From Aplysia californica (taxonomy: Eukaryota; Mollusca; Gastropoda; Aplysiida; Aplysiidae): a stretch of DNA of 64,000 bases. The notes beneath the pieces are model-generated. The model saw nothing but the letters and a program-made list of their open reading frames with translations. It did no database searches and was not told the origin of the DNA. Position numbers and translations under genes: made by a program. Location: assembly GCF_000002075.1 (NCBI RefSeq), contig NW_004797276.1, positions 813,152-877,151 on the forward strand, in the 5' to 3' direction. Shown in pieces: positions 29,401 to 38,962 of the stretch; positions within the stretch are counted from its first letter, which is position 1, and every line of letters begins with the position of its first letter.

Positions 29401-32400
29401 AATTCCTTTTGGCCAAATGGAGTCCTAGCAGAAGCAAGGCCACCGAGAGAGGAAGCAACCAAAATGAGGACAAGAGTTCTGTGTAAAGCAAAGATGCTTG
29501 GCAGTGTTCCAGGTAACATTGCTTTATTCTTGGATTTTTGTTTTCTTTTGGAGGGGTGGGTGAGTGGGGGGTACTATTTCAATAATTCACCTAAATATTC
29601 AGGCTGCAAACTTTTTGTGGTTATTGAAATGAGTTTTTCCCTTATGACAACACCCCCCGCCCCCAAACAAAAATGCCTGTGTGTGGCAAAATCAATAACA
29701 GAATTGCATGAGACCTGATAAAGAAGCAACATCTCTAATTAATATTTCTTTAAGTTGGTTTCCAATAGGCCAGGGCAAGATCGACTCTGGGATCGATTCT
29801 TTCGACTCGAAATGAGGACTCAAAGAATAGATCTTGTTCCATGTTCCCAGACTCTAAGCTTCGAGTCCGCCCAGGGTCGACGCCTCCCGTCTCCTTTTTT
29901 TAAGCCTGGTTCCTAGCCTAGACTCCGAGAATCGAGGCAAGAATCTAAATCTCTACCTCACTATTACAGTCCTGTCATGGGATAGGCCTAGGCCTAGGGC
30001 TGTCCCACCCCACAGTCGAGTTTTTTGCTTCAAAACAGACACCGCACCAGGACGGGACTCATCCGGCGCATAAGGCGGCTTCTTTGATGTTGGCCTAGGC
30101 GGAGTTAAAAATGCATTCCAAAAATTTCTTAAATATTGGCCAAATTTAAGAAATAATAAGATTTTCATGATCAGCGACCCAAAATTTGCAAAAGTTACGC
30201 GGGGAACCCATTTTAAGGCCCGATTACCAAGTTAAATTAATTTTTTTGAGTTTTGTTTACTTAGGTTTTTTTTTTCACTATTTGAATTCGGCCACAGCGG
30301 TTATAGAGCGCCCATTTAGTTTCGGCTGGCGCGAGGCAAGCAAGCCCGCGCTTCCCCAGGTCACGGGGTCATTTACCTGTGCCGCCGGGGATTTCCGTAA
30401 TCAGCCGAACACCGGCAGGGCTCATGTATTTTTTGCAAAGTTTACCAGCACAGTGAGCCAAAGCTAATGTAAGATGAATATTTTAATAAAGACCACGTAA
30501 ATATTCAACATATTATATTAAGGAAGAAAATGAAGAAATCGGAAGAACATGGTACTTTACACTTAAAAGCTGTGAAGTTCTCAAAAAGGGGACTTAATTT
30601 GATAAATGTGTCATGGGTAATCAATTATAAACATCGATTTAAATATGATTGCCCCCAACGAATTCAATCAAATTTGCACACAGGACTGAGAACATAATGA
30701 AATTTGTACTGACAAAGGGGCATATGCACGAAGTTTCTGGATCCGTAATTATTCAGGTTTGAAGTTGATTTTTGCAATACTCTTGCTTTGCGACCTTGTT
30801 TTTTCATAGCGATATCCACGATACATGTAACTACAGGACAGATCTTTTCTTGCCGATACACTTATGAAAACACAACCTAAACACAAAATACAAAAAGAAC
30901 ACAATATTGCTGGGCTGGAGGAATTATCTCATTTTTCCGCTGTAAGCTTTCGTCTTTTGATGGGTGGTGCACACGACAGAGTAGCTCAGGGTGGGTTTGG
31001 ACGTGTTGTGACTGCATGATTGTTTTGACGTGTTTTTCTTTGTCTGTTAGGCCACGGTTGCATGAATGAGATCACCCCCTTGCTCACAATGGAAGGCCAT
31101 TCCAAACCCACATTTTTGTATCCAAGGAACGCAGTGTTTCTCAAGGATGTGTTGTTTGGGGATGACCTTTTCTTTTGATCGATTTTGATTGAGTAGCACG
31201 TGTTTTACAGCACTATCGACTCAAGACCTTTTATTTGCCAAATATGTTTCTGTATAAAGACATATATCGTGTGATGCATGACTGAATATGTGGTATTCTC
31301 TCTAAAGTGATTGGCTTTCCATGTGCAATTACTGTGTGGATATCTTTGAAGGTGTCTTTTACGTGAACAAATTTCTCTCTCAGAACAATTGATGCGGTGT
31401 CTATTATGCTTTGATTTCGTGTACATGCAACTGTTCCTTTAGCTAAAAATGATACTAGCTGTCTGTACACATGGGCTGTGATGTATTTATGGCAGTGGCT
31501 TCCTATAAATGAACGGCTGTGGTAGGCCTGTGGTGTGATGTTGTGTTGTTTGAGGATGTTATCAAATTCAGAGCAGGCAGGACTTGACCTTGGAATAAGC
31601 TCCTCAAACTCTAACTCTGACAGCTGATCATGTACACTAGAACCCTTCCTCTCAAATCTCTCTGCTTCTCGTGGATTATCCGACAAAATCTGACAGCCCT
31701 GTAACAATTGAATGTCCTCCTCGTTTTTTTCCAGCCCTCTTTCATTTTTTGCCGTAGATATGCACATTTTGTCCTATTCCAGGCGTGCAATTCTCCATAG
31801 ATTGATGGGCCAGCTGTACATCTATATCATGTGCAGCCTCCTCTAGAAGGCGATGATGTTTGAGCACAATGCCCACCATATGATCACGTTGAGTGTGGCA
31901 CTCCATGACAAAAATATTGGATTGAAATATCTAAATCCAAACTGAAAAAGTTCTAAACATTGAAGATGCCAGTTTGAAAATCACAGACTTACTTAAATCC
32001 CTTGTAAAACTGAAATAATCGGACTTACAAGAAAACAAGTTATACCGGCCTACAGGTCAAACATAGCACGTTACAATGAAATCTCAATCGGCCTTGTAGC
32101 ATTTATAGTTTCAGAGTTAGGAGGCTTTCAATTCGCACTAAAACGCCATATTTACTACTGCCCCGGCACAGGAGGAGTGGCGCTGCGGTCACCCCAATTA
32201 ACCCCTCTGACAAGTGATTTATGACTACGCGCTGGGCTGTCGGGCGGGGCGGGCAGGGTGGTGAGGATGGTCGAGGAGGAACCGGGGAAGGAAAACTAAG
32301 TGAGCGGTCTGGACGGTATTTTATCCGCTGTGCGGCGTGCACTAGGCCTTGATAGGCCTAGTGCAAGAGAGAAGGAGCCTGTGCCCCACGAATTGGCAAG

Positions 32401-32481
<81 letters not shown>

Positions 32482-33505
32482 TGCGTGAAAGCCAACCTGC
32501 CTTGGCACGCGCGCAGGCTCAAGCCACGTCTGTCAGACTCGAGGTCTCGATCTTAAGAGCTATTTTTAGCAGTGTTCAAGACTCGAGGTCTCGATCTTAA
32601 GAGCTATTTTTAGCAGTGTTGAAGTCATGGCCTCTCTAAACAGCCCACTTGAAGCAGCTTCCAAACTCGAAAATCGGAGTCGATTCCTCAACTCTTTTTC
32701 AGTTTTGGAATCGAGGCCTCGAGTCTTTTTGCCGTCGATCTTGCCCTGGCCTAGTTTCCAAATAACCATACTTTCTTTTACAAATGAATTCTCAGCAAAA
32801 ATTGTGTGTATGTGGGAGGGATCACATGAGAGTAAAATCTGTATGATCTATGGGGTATTATTTGCATCCAACCAGGGGATTTGGATTGAAAAAGAAGCAT
32901 GCTACTGCAGCGAGAAGTTGCTCCATACATGATGTGCTTTTACAATTTACAACTTGGGTAATGGATTCTTGTTACAAAATTTAAAGTCTTAAGATATTTT
33001 TCCCAGTTTTTAACTAACTGCAGTAACAGTTGAACCTACTGTAACGGCCACATGTATAAGACAATCAACTGTACAAATGGCATGACCTATTTCCTCCCTT
33101 GTCTATTTTTTAACATAATGACACTGTATAAGACAGCCTTTTTTCCTCTACAATGGGTGGACATCTTAAATGGTTTCGAATGTCCTTTTTTTTTCTTCGT
33201 ACATTTGATTAATCATGTTATGAAATTTTTCTAATCCAGATGAAGTTCGGACCCTGATGGGCACAGATGCAGTGCGCAAGGGTGTGGCCCGAATCTTCCA
33301 GATGTTCCAACACAAGAATCTGAACAAGAGGGTCCTTTATGTGGTGCTGGAGGGCGTGCTGGCCACGCTGTTCCCAGAGAACAAGTTCCCTGCGTTGTTC
33401 CGTAACCTGCACTCCCGGTCAACACGTGCTGAGAAGGTCCGAGAGCAACAACAGGCAGCCGCTGCACAGGAGTCTCAGCTACGAAAGCGCGCGGGAAAAC
33501 GATGA
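5459..33505 (+). CDS. SNX13: Sorting nexin 13 (RGS-PX1 family), complete, 27 coding exons
   Basis: Spliced product of 986 residues; human SNX13 is about 960. Order seen: hydrophobic N-terminus with two likely membrane segments (residues 7-48), PXA domain (about 97-285), RGS domain (about 372-512), acidic/Ser-rich linker, PX domain (about 590-715), nexin C domain (about 790-945). Recognisable stretches include SKEIDW (exon 5), EVLLYLLLP (exon 7), DPDYINQY (exon 8), RRYSDFHD at 638-645 and LPGK in the PX domain, FLEKRRKDL, and NQWLRR plus FWPNGVLAEA in nexin C. Known for the family: anchoring in ER/endosomal membranes, PX binding of phosphoinositides, a reported GAP activity of the RGS domain on G-alpha-s, and a role in lysosomal cholesterol and lipid handling. 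The start is ATG 5459, which follows a splice-acceptor-like TTTTCTAG, with an in-frame TAG immediately upstream and G at +4. At least one 5' UTR exon probably lies upstream but was not located. All 27 exons keep phase. No broken residue or frameshift seen. Confidence 0.95.
7082..7330 (-). mobile_element. LINE ORF2 C-terminal remnant with (TGA)n tail
   Basis: Read on the minus strand, an open frame of about 70 codons ends at 7094. It contains GKRGRGRPRTTYL, NEWKTMIADVC and RSGTG, the usual C-terminus of RTE/CR1-like endonuclease-reverse transcriptase proteins. The stop codon merges with a (TGA)n run (7082-7096), the simple-repeat tail typical of such LINEs. It is 5' truncated and lies in an SNX13 intron in antisense orientation. 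Confidence 0.75.
10710..10766 (+). repeat. Short perfect inverted repeat in SNX13 intron
   Basis: Arms 10710-10726 and 10750-10766 are 17-base perfect complements (CCTCAGAACTATTTTGT) with a 23-base loop. It lies between SNX13 exons 8 and 9, so it would be present in the pre-mRNA. Confidence 0.75.
11471..11574 (+). repeat. Degenerate GT-rich low-complexity tract
   Basis: Alternating GT/GC/AT purine-pyrimidine sequence, broken at intervals. It lies in the intron before SNX13 exon 10. Confidence 0.85.
13758..14300 (+). mobile_element. Decayed LINE remnant with RNase H and C-terminal region
   Basis: Three frames carry pieces of a non-LTR retrotransposon polyprotein. The first is an RNase H-like stretch (LTDAVLTLQAI, CLRIKLQ), the second a GN..V.W.AKAG segment typical of its end, and the third a Cys/His region (CQCEEADQAVEHIRQQC) followed by LQEKLYGPAEELSRM. 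Stops and frameshifts separate the pieces, so it is old. It lies in the SNX13 intron between exons 12 and 13, in the sense orientation. The RNase H places it in a RNH-bearing clade (I/Jockey-like); the exact clade is not assigned. Confidence 0.75.
14870..15184. mobile_element. TTAA-flanked short inverted-repeat element (piggyBac-type MITE)
   Basis: The left end TTAACCCTTCCAGCCCCA and the complement of the right end, TTAACCCTTCAAGCCACA, match at 16 of 18 positions. Each end includes TTAA, the target site duplicated by piggyBac transposases. The element is 315 bp and non-coding, in an SNX13 intron. A fragment of the same family recurs at 62695-62772. Confidence 0.7.
16040..16250 (-). mobile_element. 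tRNA-derived SINE, degraded
   Basis: On the minus strand it begins with a tRNA-like head (TTCAGTGGCTGAACAAG, then GGCCTGTCAACCCAGAGATC and a decayed B-box GGGTTTTCATCC). It ends in a segment with TTGTGCAAG and GCACATTAAAATCCC, resembling common animal SINE 3' domains. The promoter boxes are mutated. It lies antisense in SNX13 intron 15. Confidence 0.55.
16380..16696. mobile_element. Possible short inverted-repeat element
   Basis: GTGCTGGTTTAGTT (16380-16393) faces AATTAAACCAGCAC (16683-16696), 13 of 14 complementary. The 317-bp interior is non-coding. No clear target duplication is visible, so the call is tentative. Confidence 0.4.
18989..23843 (+). other. SNX13 intron 17, 4.9 kb, no element resolved
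   Basis: The largest SNX13 intron. Several open stretches of 60-100 codons occur (for example minus-strand 20767-21072 and 22379-22591), but none resembles a protein I know. They may be decayed repeats. No terminal repeats or tails were found. Confidence 0.5.
24470..24695 (+). mobile_element. tRNA-derived SINE
   Basis: A good A box (TGGTGTAGTGG, exact to TRGYNNANNGG) in GTGGTGTAGTGGTAAGGCGC is followed about 35 bases on by a B-box-like GTTTGATTCCC. A non-tRNA body and an A-rich end (CATAAAAACACCTACATTAA) follow. This is the standard order of a tRNA-type SINE. It lies just upstream of SNX13 exon 19, in the sense orientation. Confidence 0.7.
28011..28173. mobile_element. Copy A of a short inverted-repeat family
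   Basis: Contains GTCGAGGAGAAAA, AGGTGGCC and the right end GGTGGCCGTTAGAGCTGG...TTCGACTGTA. Related copies are at 33026-33184, 34895-35056, 45258-45440 and 61990-62099. The termini resemble TACAGT(C/T)GAACC, flanked by TA. Non-coding; it lies in an SNX13 intron. Confidence 0.6.
29003..29088 (+). repeat. Perfect 40-bp foldback with 6-base loop
   Basis: The arms 29003-29042 and 29049-29088 are exact complements over all 40 bases (starting TTCAAACTTTGACAAAGC and ending AGCTAAGG), with loop AAAAAA. Complementarity stops sharply at both outer ends. It lies in the SNX13 intron between exons 25 and 26 and would form a 40-bp RNA stem in the pre-mRNA. No similarity to a known miRNA seed region was recognised. 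Confidence 0.9.
31050..31930 (-). pseudogene. Decayed ORF of unrecognised protein inside hAT-like element
   Basis: A 178-codon open frame (31767-31231) contains NITPQAYHSRSFIGSHCHKY. An upstream frame (about 31908-31735) reads RDHMVGIVLKHHRLLEEAAH. A downstream frame (about 31166-31050) reads IPKQHILEKHCV and HCEQGGDLIHA. The three pieces are in different frames, so at least two frameshifts separate them. The pattern QAYH..SF.G.H...Y then K.H.LE.H then EQG...IHA looks like one ancestral protein, of a kind I associate with uncharacterised invertebrate proteins linked to mobile elements. I cannot name a family or function. Confidence 0.5.
32401..32479 (+). repeat. (CA)n microsatellite
   Basis: About 39 CA units with one interruption, inside the hAT-like element. 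Confidence 0.97.
32535..32622 (+). repeat. 44-bp tandem duplication
   Basis: Two adjacent units beginning AGACTCGAGGTCTCGATC with period 44, nearly identical, in the right subterminal region of the hAT-like element. Confidence 0.85.
33026..33184. mobile_element. Copy B of the short inverted-repeat family
   Basis: The left end ACAGTTGAACC plus AACGGCCACATGTATAAGAC, the middle ACATAATGACACTGTATAAG and the right end GGTGGACATC..GGTTTCGAATG match the family. It ends only about 55 bp before the last SNX13 exon, so it sits next to that exon's acceptor region. Confidence 0.55.
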
Positions 33506-34885
33506 CCATAGTTTTACTGTAGCATCTTGTCTGTTGGTCAACATAATGGTGGTCTTACCTTTAAAAGTGCAACTGTGATGTGATTAATTTAAGAGCATTT
33601 CCAAAAAGATTTGGAATATATAGGTTTAGATATGGTCGTTTGTGTGATAGTTAAGCTGTAAATGGATCGAGATGCAGGGGACGAAGGTTTGGTTAGCACG
33701 GGATTTTTAAAAGTTTCTGCTTCTTTGTTGATTCTGTTTGGAAAATCTTTGAATGTGATGCAGAACTGAAACAAGTATAGTGGTAGAGAACTCTCAGATA
33801 ACGATACTATCCTCTGTCCTCAAAGGTGTTCGTATCATGTAGCCTTTTGTTACTTCTTGTTGACTACAGAAGATCACTGGACCTTGATGTGTTTTGATGA
33901 TAGAGCTGGTTGACTTTGATGGTTCTTGGGATTTATAGAAACTTATGGGTTTTAACAATTTCTTTTAACCTCTCTATTTTGCATAGTGTGTGCATAGGAG
34001 TCGATTTAGAATCAAAGAACTTTTCCAGATTTATTTTTGATGGTATAAATTAGGATTTGGTTCACAGATGTCACTTGAACATCTTCAAAAGGTCAAGCAA
34101 CCAACTATGATTGGTCATTGTGTGAGAAAATGGGCTAATTTTGGTGACATGGAGCTTGTTGTGTACAAAAAATGGGATTCTTAATTTTTACTGTGTGGTG
34201 GCCAGTGTTTCAAAATCTAAAGTACAATATTTGATTGTTCTTTTCCCACTGTTCAGATTTTGTGCTTACTGTTACCGGTACATGAAGTTGGAATCACTGA
34301 TCGCCAAAGCTGATTTCTATCGAGTCATTTTTCTAAAGAATTGTCACCTGTCAAAATTTAATGACTGTGTCTGTTGTCTGCTGTTCCCATTTTTGAATGG
34401 TCAATTAAATGAATGTCTTTTAAAAGTATTTAAGTGCAGTGATAATGCTCAGTGCCAAGGCATTATCCTTTCATAATGATTAGCTTGGAAAATGAAAATT
34501 TTGTGAAGTTCCCTTGTGTATTGTCCGGAGCAAAAATCAGTGACAGCACTATTTGCTGAAACGATGCTGGATGGGTTTTTTCTTTTTTTTTTTTGCACTT
34601 TGCAACTTTGAAGCTGGACCACATTCAAAGATGTTTAATGTTGCGCAAAATGTCTGATAGTAAATGGCATCCATTACTAGCTAATGGTTTTCAAACCAAA
34701 TTGTTGCTGTCATTATTGATTCAATGGCTACTGTGTTCTGTTTGATGTACCATAGGCAGAGCATGTCAGTTATAGGTAGTACAGCCATGTTAAAAATATG
34801 ATGACTTTAGACTGTTAGAGGGAAAGATTTTAGTGTGGCCTGTTCAAAATCAAATCAGGAAGAACCGATAAATAAATAAATAGTC
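33506..34885 (+). other. SNX13: Probable SNX13 3' UTR
   Basis: Non-coding sequence after the TGA with no repeat recognised. The first AATAAA motifs are at 34871-34880. The extent is inferred from the poly(A) signal only. Confidence 0.45.
34871..34880 (+). promoter_or_regulatory. Candidate SNX13 poly(A) signal
   Basis: Overlapping AATAAATAAA, the first canonical hexamer I see after the SNX13 stop (about 1.37 kb downstream). Confidence 0.4.
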
Positions 34886-34894
34886 AAAACTCTC

Positions 34895-35056
34895 CAAGGT
34901 CATCACCCCTTGTCGAGGAGAAAAGTGGTTGTCTTTACTTTTAGACAGGTGAACGTCTTGGACGGTGTCTTCAAAACGCAAGGGGGGGGGGGGGGTCTTT
35001 TGTACAGGTGATTGTCTTGGACAAGTCAAGTGACCATGAGAGCTGGTTCAACTGTA
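34895..35056. mobile_element. Copy C of the short inverted-repeat family
   Basis: Contains CTTGTCGAGGAGAAAAGTGG, ACAGGTGAACGTCTTGGAC and the right end GAGAGCTGGTTCAACTGTA. It also contains a run of about 15 G. Confidence 0.6.
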
Positions 35057-36687
35057 TGCTGTTTCGATGCTCACAGGCCTGTTTGTCAAATTGGAACCGG
35101 TAGTCTGTGGTTTAAGATAAGGTCATAACCTGATAAGTGAACGGGTAGAGATGTCCAAGTCCGTCAAAAGGTTTACCTGTGAAAATCCAGTTGCATGGGA
35201 AATTCAATTTTGGAAACATAAGCAATGTGTGAACCAACATGACCTCAATTTTTAGAGAAAACATGAATGTTTTGTCCAGTTAATATTTTGGTGTGTAAGT
35301 TAGTGTTAACAGTCACTCTTGGAGGAGTGAGTGGGCAAAAAAGTTGCTAAGTTGCCAGTCATATGTCTTATTGTTTGTATACTCACGGATTGGTTATGTC
35401 GTAGGGAGTCTGTTATGGTTCAAACTTTGAAAAAAAAGGTATTCCTATATATCTATCATCGCACTAATTGCTTACAACAGGGATTAATTGACTAATCGTC
35501 CTTATTGTTATTTTCTGGCCGATACAAATATAGCATTTGTATAGGAACTTCATTTGAGATCCAAATTATTCTGAAGAAGTTACGATAATACGCTAACCTG
35601 ACATCAGCAGCTGATTACTGCAAAATAACCCAGTTACGAAGTGCAATAAGCAAAACCTGAGAAAATTTGCTACTAGCTTGTATATGTGTATCATTATGAT
35701 CATGGCTTTCATATGGTTTGGTGGTAAAGGAAGCATGATTTGGTTTGTAAGTTGTCTCATGTTCTTTTACGTTGGTCGTCAGATGCTGTTTTTGTCTAGT
35801 CAACCATTATATTTATAATCATCAGTATAGAGTAGAGCTCATAGTATGTTACCAGTCACCACGTGACTTTTCTTAAAATAATACATATATATATATATTT
35901 CGGATTAGATTTTGTACATGAAAGCTGCTTGTAAATTATAACAAGATCACGGGTGTCTTTTTTTATGGAAAGCGACCTGGTTGTGTTCACGTAAGGGCAA
36001 AGTTCATTTTCTTGTTGAAAATCCCTTTGTTCATTTTCCTTGCGAAGGTTGCTTGGATGTATTTCGAAAAGTTTTTGTGCTTGTGATAATATATTTGCCT
36101 TGTTCCTTTTGTTATGCTACTGCTGGTTCAATTTGTTCCGTTTTATACTGTTATTCCCATATATATATATATGTTATTTTCTGTGTGATGCACAAAGGAA
36201 GAAAAAAGCAGAGATAGAATGGGTTTGCTTTAGATTGTCTGACATTCTGATGAGTGTGAAAGAAGTATACATTGTAGACAATAGGATGTGTTAGAGATTA
36301 AAACGCTCTTTGGAAAGACAATCTACATTTGCCAAATTCATATTTTACAGTATTGTCAACCTGAAATGCCTGGTAATCATAGCGAACTTGTTATTGCATG
36401 TTCTTTGAAAGTTAGAAATGACGAAAATCAAAAAAGCAATACTTTTAAGTATAACACAAGTGCAATATGTGTACTTTATATGTTATGCGGGCAATCACAT
36501 AAGTGTTGATCTTGTTCTTGTATGGTCTTGTGAAGATGAGTTTTAAGTACCCTTTCCTGCTGTTGAAAAGAACTTGTTGCTGTTTTGGTCATAGTCTTAG
36601 AATAATTAAAGTGCTAAATATTTGATTCCATATTCACAATGGATGTGTGGAATTTAGGGCATTGTATGGTCTATCGATTTGAAACTA
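35057..36687. other. Intergenic DNA, nothing recognised
   Basis: AT-rich, with short ORFs only; no repeat boundaries or gene signals resolved. Confidence 0.4.
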
Positions 36688-37406
36688 AAGTAAAACCTCG
36701 GTATAACGTGCTTGGCTTAAAAATTACTCTTGACTGTGAAATTCACTTTCTGAAACCCCGAGTCCCATTTACTCCGCTCTGAAAGCGATGTCTAAAATGT
36801 ACCTACATAAAACTTACCTATTCACTTTAATCTTTACTTTTCAAGGGGTTGAAGTGATCAAAAATGCATTAACAATGTACTTTTTAGATTGTGAGAGAAA
36901 AAAAGAGAAAAATTGCAAACAACAATAGTTATCATACTCAGGAATTCAACTTTATCAGCTGCAGTGAGAGGGAGAATCTTTCCATAAGGTACTTTTTCCG
37001 CCAGTTGACGCTTGCATTTCCCTCACACACGCACTCCTGCATATGTGTAGTCGCGAATTTCAAAGTTCAACCAAATTTAATCTCAATTATTAAACCAAAT
37101 CTTTCTTGTGTGTCTAAAATTTGTTATTTTCACTTTATCATCATCTCTGCCCCCTCCACGTTCATAAATTCATAATTCATGTTTGTCCATGTCATTTGGA
37201 TTTTAAATAAAGAAAAGCATCAAAACAAAACAAAAAACACTTTAAAAAAGAACCTTCAATAGTTCAAATGAACACTTTTAGACTGTCAATTGTGAATAAA
37301 TATTACATGAACTCAGAAACCTCCCCTGTCCCGGACATTATTTTTGGCCAATATGTTCAAAGTCTTGGGTCTGCTGAAGGGAGTATGTTATACCGAGGTT
37401 TGACTG
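36688..37406. mobile_element. TA-flanked element with pogo-like ends, non-coding
   Basis: The left end after TA reads AAGTAAAACCTCGGTATAAC (36688). The complement of the right end reads CAGTCAAACCTCGGTATAAC (37387-37406), then TA, so 18 of 20 match. TA duplication and a CAGT-AAACCTCG-type terminus suggest the Tc1/mariner-pogo group. The 719-bp interior has no transposase ORF. Confidence 0.65.
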
Positions 37407-37408
37407 TA

Positions 37409-38960
37409 ATTTATATTCTATATATCTTGCTGGAATGGATTGCCAAAAGGAAATGTTGTTTATTAGTACTAATCAAGGAAAATCATAGATTCTTAAGAAG
37501 AAAAACAAAACAAAACAAGCACTGAATTGCCTTTTTATTTATGAATAGAAGCTGTAAAAGAGCAAATCATAATGCTACTGTTTGATTAATGTGTCCCGTA
37601 TGAAGAACTTCTCTTGTAATTCAAAGTAGGCTACAATCTTATTCTTAACTCCTCTGTTGCCAAGGGGTGTGCATTCCTCATGTCAACACTCATTTTCAGT
37701 GAAGCTTGTTTGCCAGTGCAGCAGTCTCATGTGTCTCCGTGTCAGCCGACTCCCTGTTTGTTTCTGGCCCCGTTCCTGACATTATATTTGGTGGACCCTG
37801 GATCCAGTAGTGTCACTTTCATCACCTTCCTGATCCGCGTATTCTCCAATATCCCCATATTTCAAACAATTTGCAAAAATATAAGTTAAACAGTGAAAAT
37901 TGCTGCCTTTTTTCATTTTGGTGTTTAAGTTTTTCGAGAGAACGCTTTCATCTGCGAGACTAAACCTGTTTTTATTGATCGTTTGCAAGCCAAGCAGTAA
38001 AGTAATAATGCACATTTTAAAATTCCTGAATAAAAATTAACACTGTGCTTGTGAAGAATTAGAACTAGATGATTAGTGGGACATACATTTAACGTCCTTA
38101 GGCAAACAGGAACGGTAAATTTTGCCAACTTTCAACTTTCGTGACGTCATGGTCTGTCATAAAGCAAAACTTTCACATTTCCGTGATGTACCATACCATG
38201 TACATCATAGCCAGGAGAAAACTAAAAGGTTGATTCAGACTTAAAACCGAATTCATGACAAGTCAGAATTCATTTGAAAGCATAAATTAAAATGAAATTC
38301 AAGGCATATATATAAAAACTCTCCCAGGTTCATTTCTTTCAGTTTCAGCAGCGACTTCTCCAGCATAAAATTAAAATGTGGCTTTAGCAAAAATGTTTCA
38401 TCCTAACGAATTGCTCAATTTGTTCTCCAGACTTTTATGTGTCTCAATATATTATGCTGGCATTATAAGTATTTTTGTACTACAAAATGACTGAGGGCTT
38501 AGCGCAAGGCTGTGCTGTGTACGTGCATGAAAATATATTGAGATTTTTATGTGTACTTGCTTTGTGTTCCACCATAAATTGCACAATATACTTGTTGTAT
38601 GTTATTTATTCGTTATCCATGAGGCTCACTGCTTGGGAGTATACATGTCTATTCAGTGTTTAGCGTGGTGCTCTACCTGTACTCTTTCCTAAATCTAAAT
38701 CTTGCCCTGATATATCTGAGCATGAACTCTGTGACAAAAGTAACATCTTATCTTAGGATGTAGACCATTTTCATTATGTTTGTTTGGTTGAATAAAGACA
38801 AGCACAGAGACAGTAATGATAATTAAGCGCAGAGAAAAAGCAAAAGAAAAACCAGAGAAAGAAAGAAAGGACCCACTTGTGGCACCTTGCAACCATCCTC
38901 ATATTCACATGCCATAAGAGCAGGTGTCACTTTCTTCAGGGGACATTCCAAGGAAACCAA
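37409..38960. other. Intergenic DNA, nothing recognised
   Basis: AT-rich; no coding sequence or element boundary supported. Confidence 0.4.
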
Positions 38961-38962
38961 TA

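Larger units (their letters stand above)
29766..32753. mobile_element. hAT-like DNA transposon with 8-bp target duplication
   Basis: The terminal inverted repeats are 20 bases and perfect: TAGGCCAGGGCAAGATCGAC at 29766-29785 and its complement at 32734-32753. Immediately outside, GTTTCCAA occurs on both sides (29758-29765 and 32754-32761), an 8-bp target duplication diagnostic of hAT-type insertion. Length 2,988 bp, in the last SNX13 intron. Inside are a minus-strand decayed ORF (31050-31930), a CA microsatellite and a 44-bp tandem duplication. I see no hAT transposase or its C-terminal dimerisation motif, so it appears non-autonomous or very diverged. Confidence 0.85.
5459..33505 (+). other. 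SNX13: SNX13 exon map
   Basis: Coding exons by GT/AG boundaries: 5459-5574, 6824-6926, 7589-7678, 8071-8192, 8860-8975, 9453-9554, 9946-10034, 10400-10483, 11003-11144, 11659-11765, 12260-12347, 13174-13229, 14372-14509, 15309-15413, 15737-15866, 18433-18473, 18947-18988, 23844-23976, 24788-24942, 25584-25688, 26094-26204, 26570-26695, 27011-27076, 27747-27892, 28801-28869, 29400-29512, 33240-33505. Membrane anchor: exons 1-2. PXA: exons 3-9. RGS: exons 11-15. Linker: exons 16-18. PX: exons 18-21. Nexin C: exons 24-27. The total is 2,961 nt including TGA. Exons 16 (41 nt) and 17 (42 nt) are very short. Exon 17 is phase 0 at both ends and could be skipped without a frameshift. For exon 9 an earlier acceptor exists near 10957; the one at 11002 was chosen because it gives a gap-free length match to human SNX13 and has the better pyrimidine tract. 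Confidence 0.9.

Noticed and set aside
32296-32600. Open frames with Cys-Val / His-Thr repeats inside the hAT-like element
   Set aside because: Same cause: a CA microsatellite.
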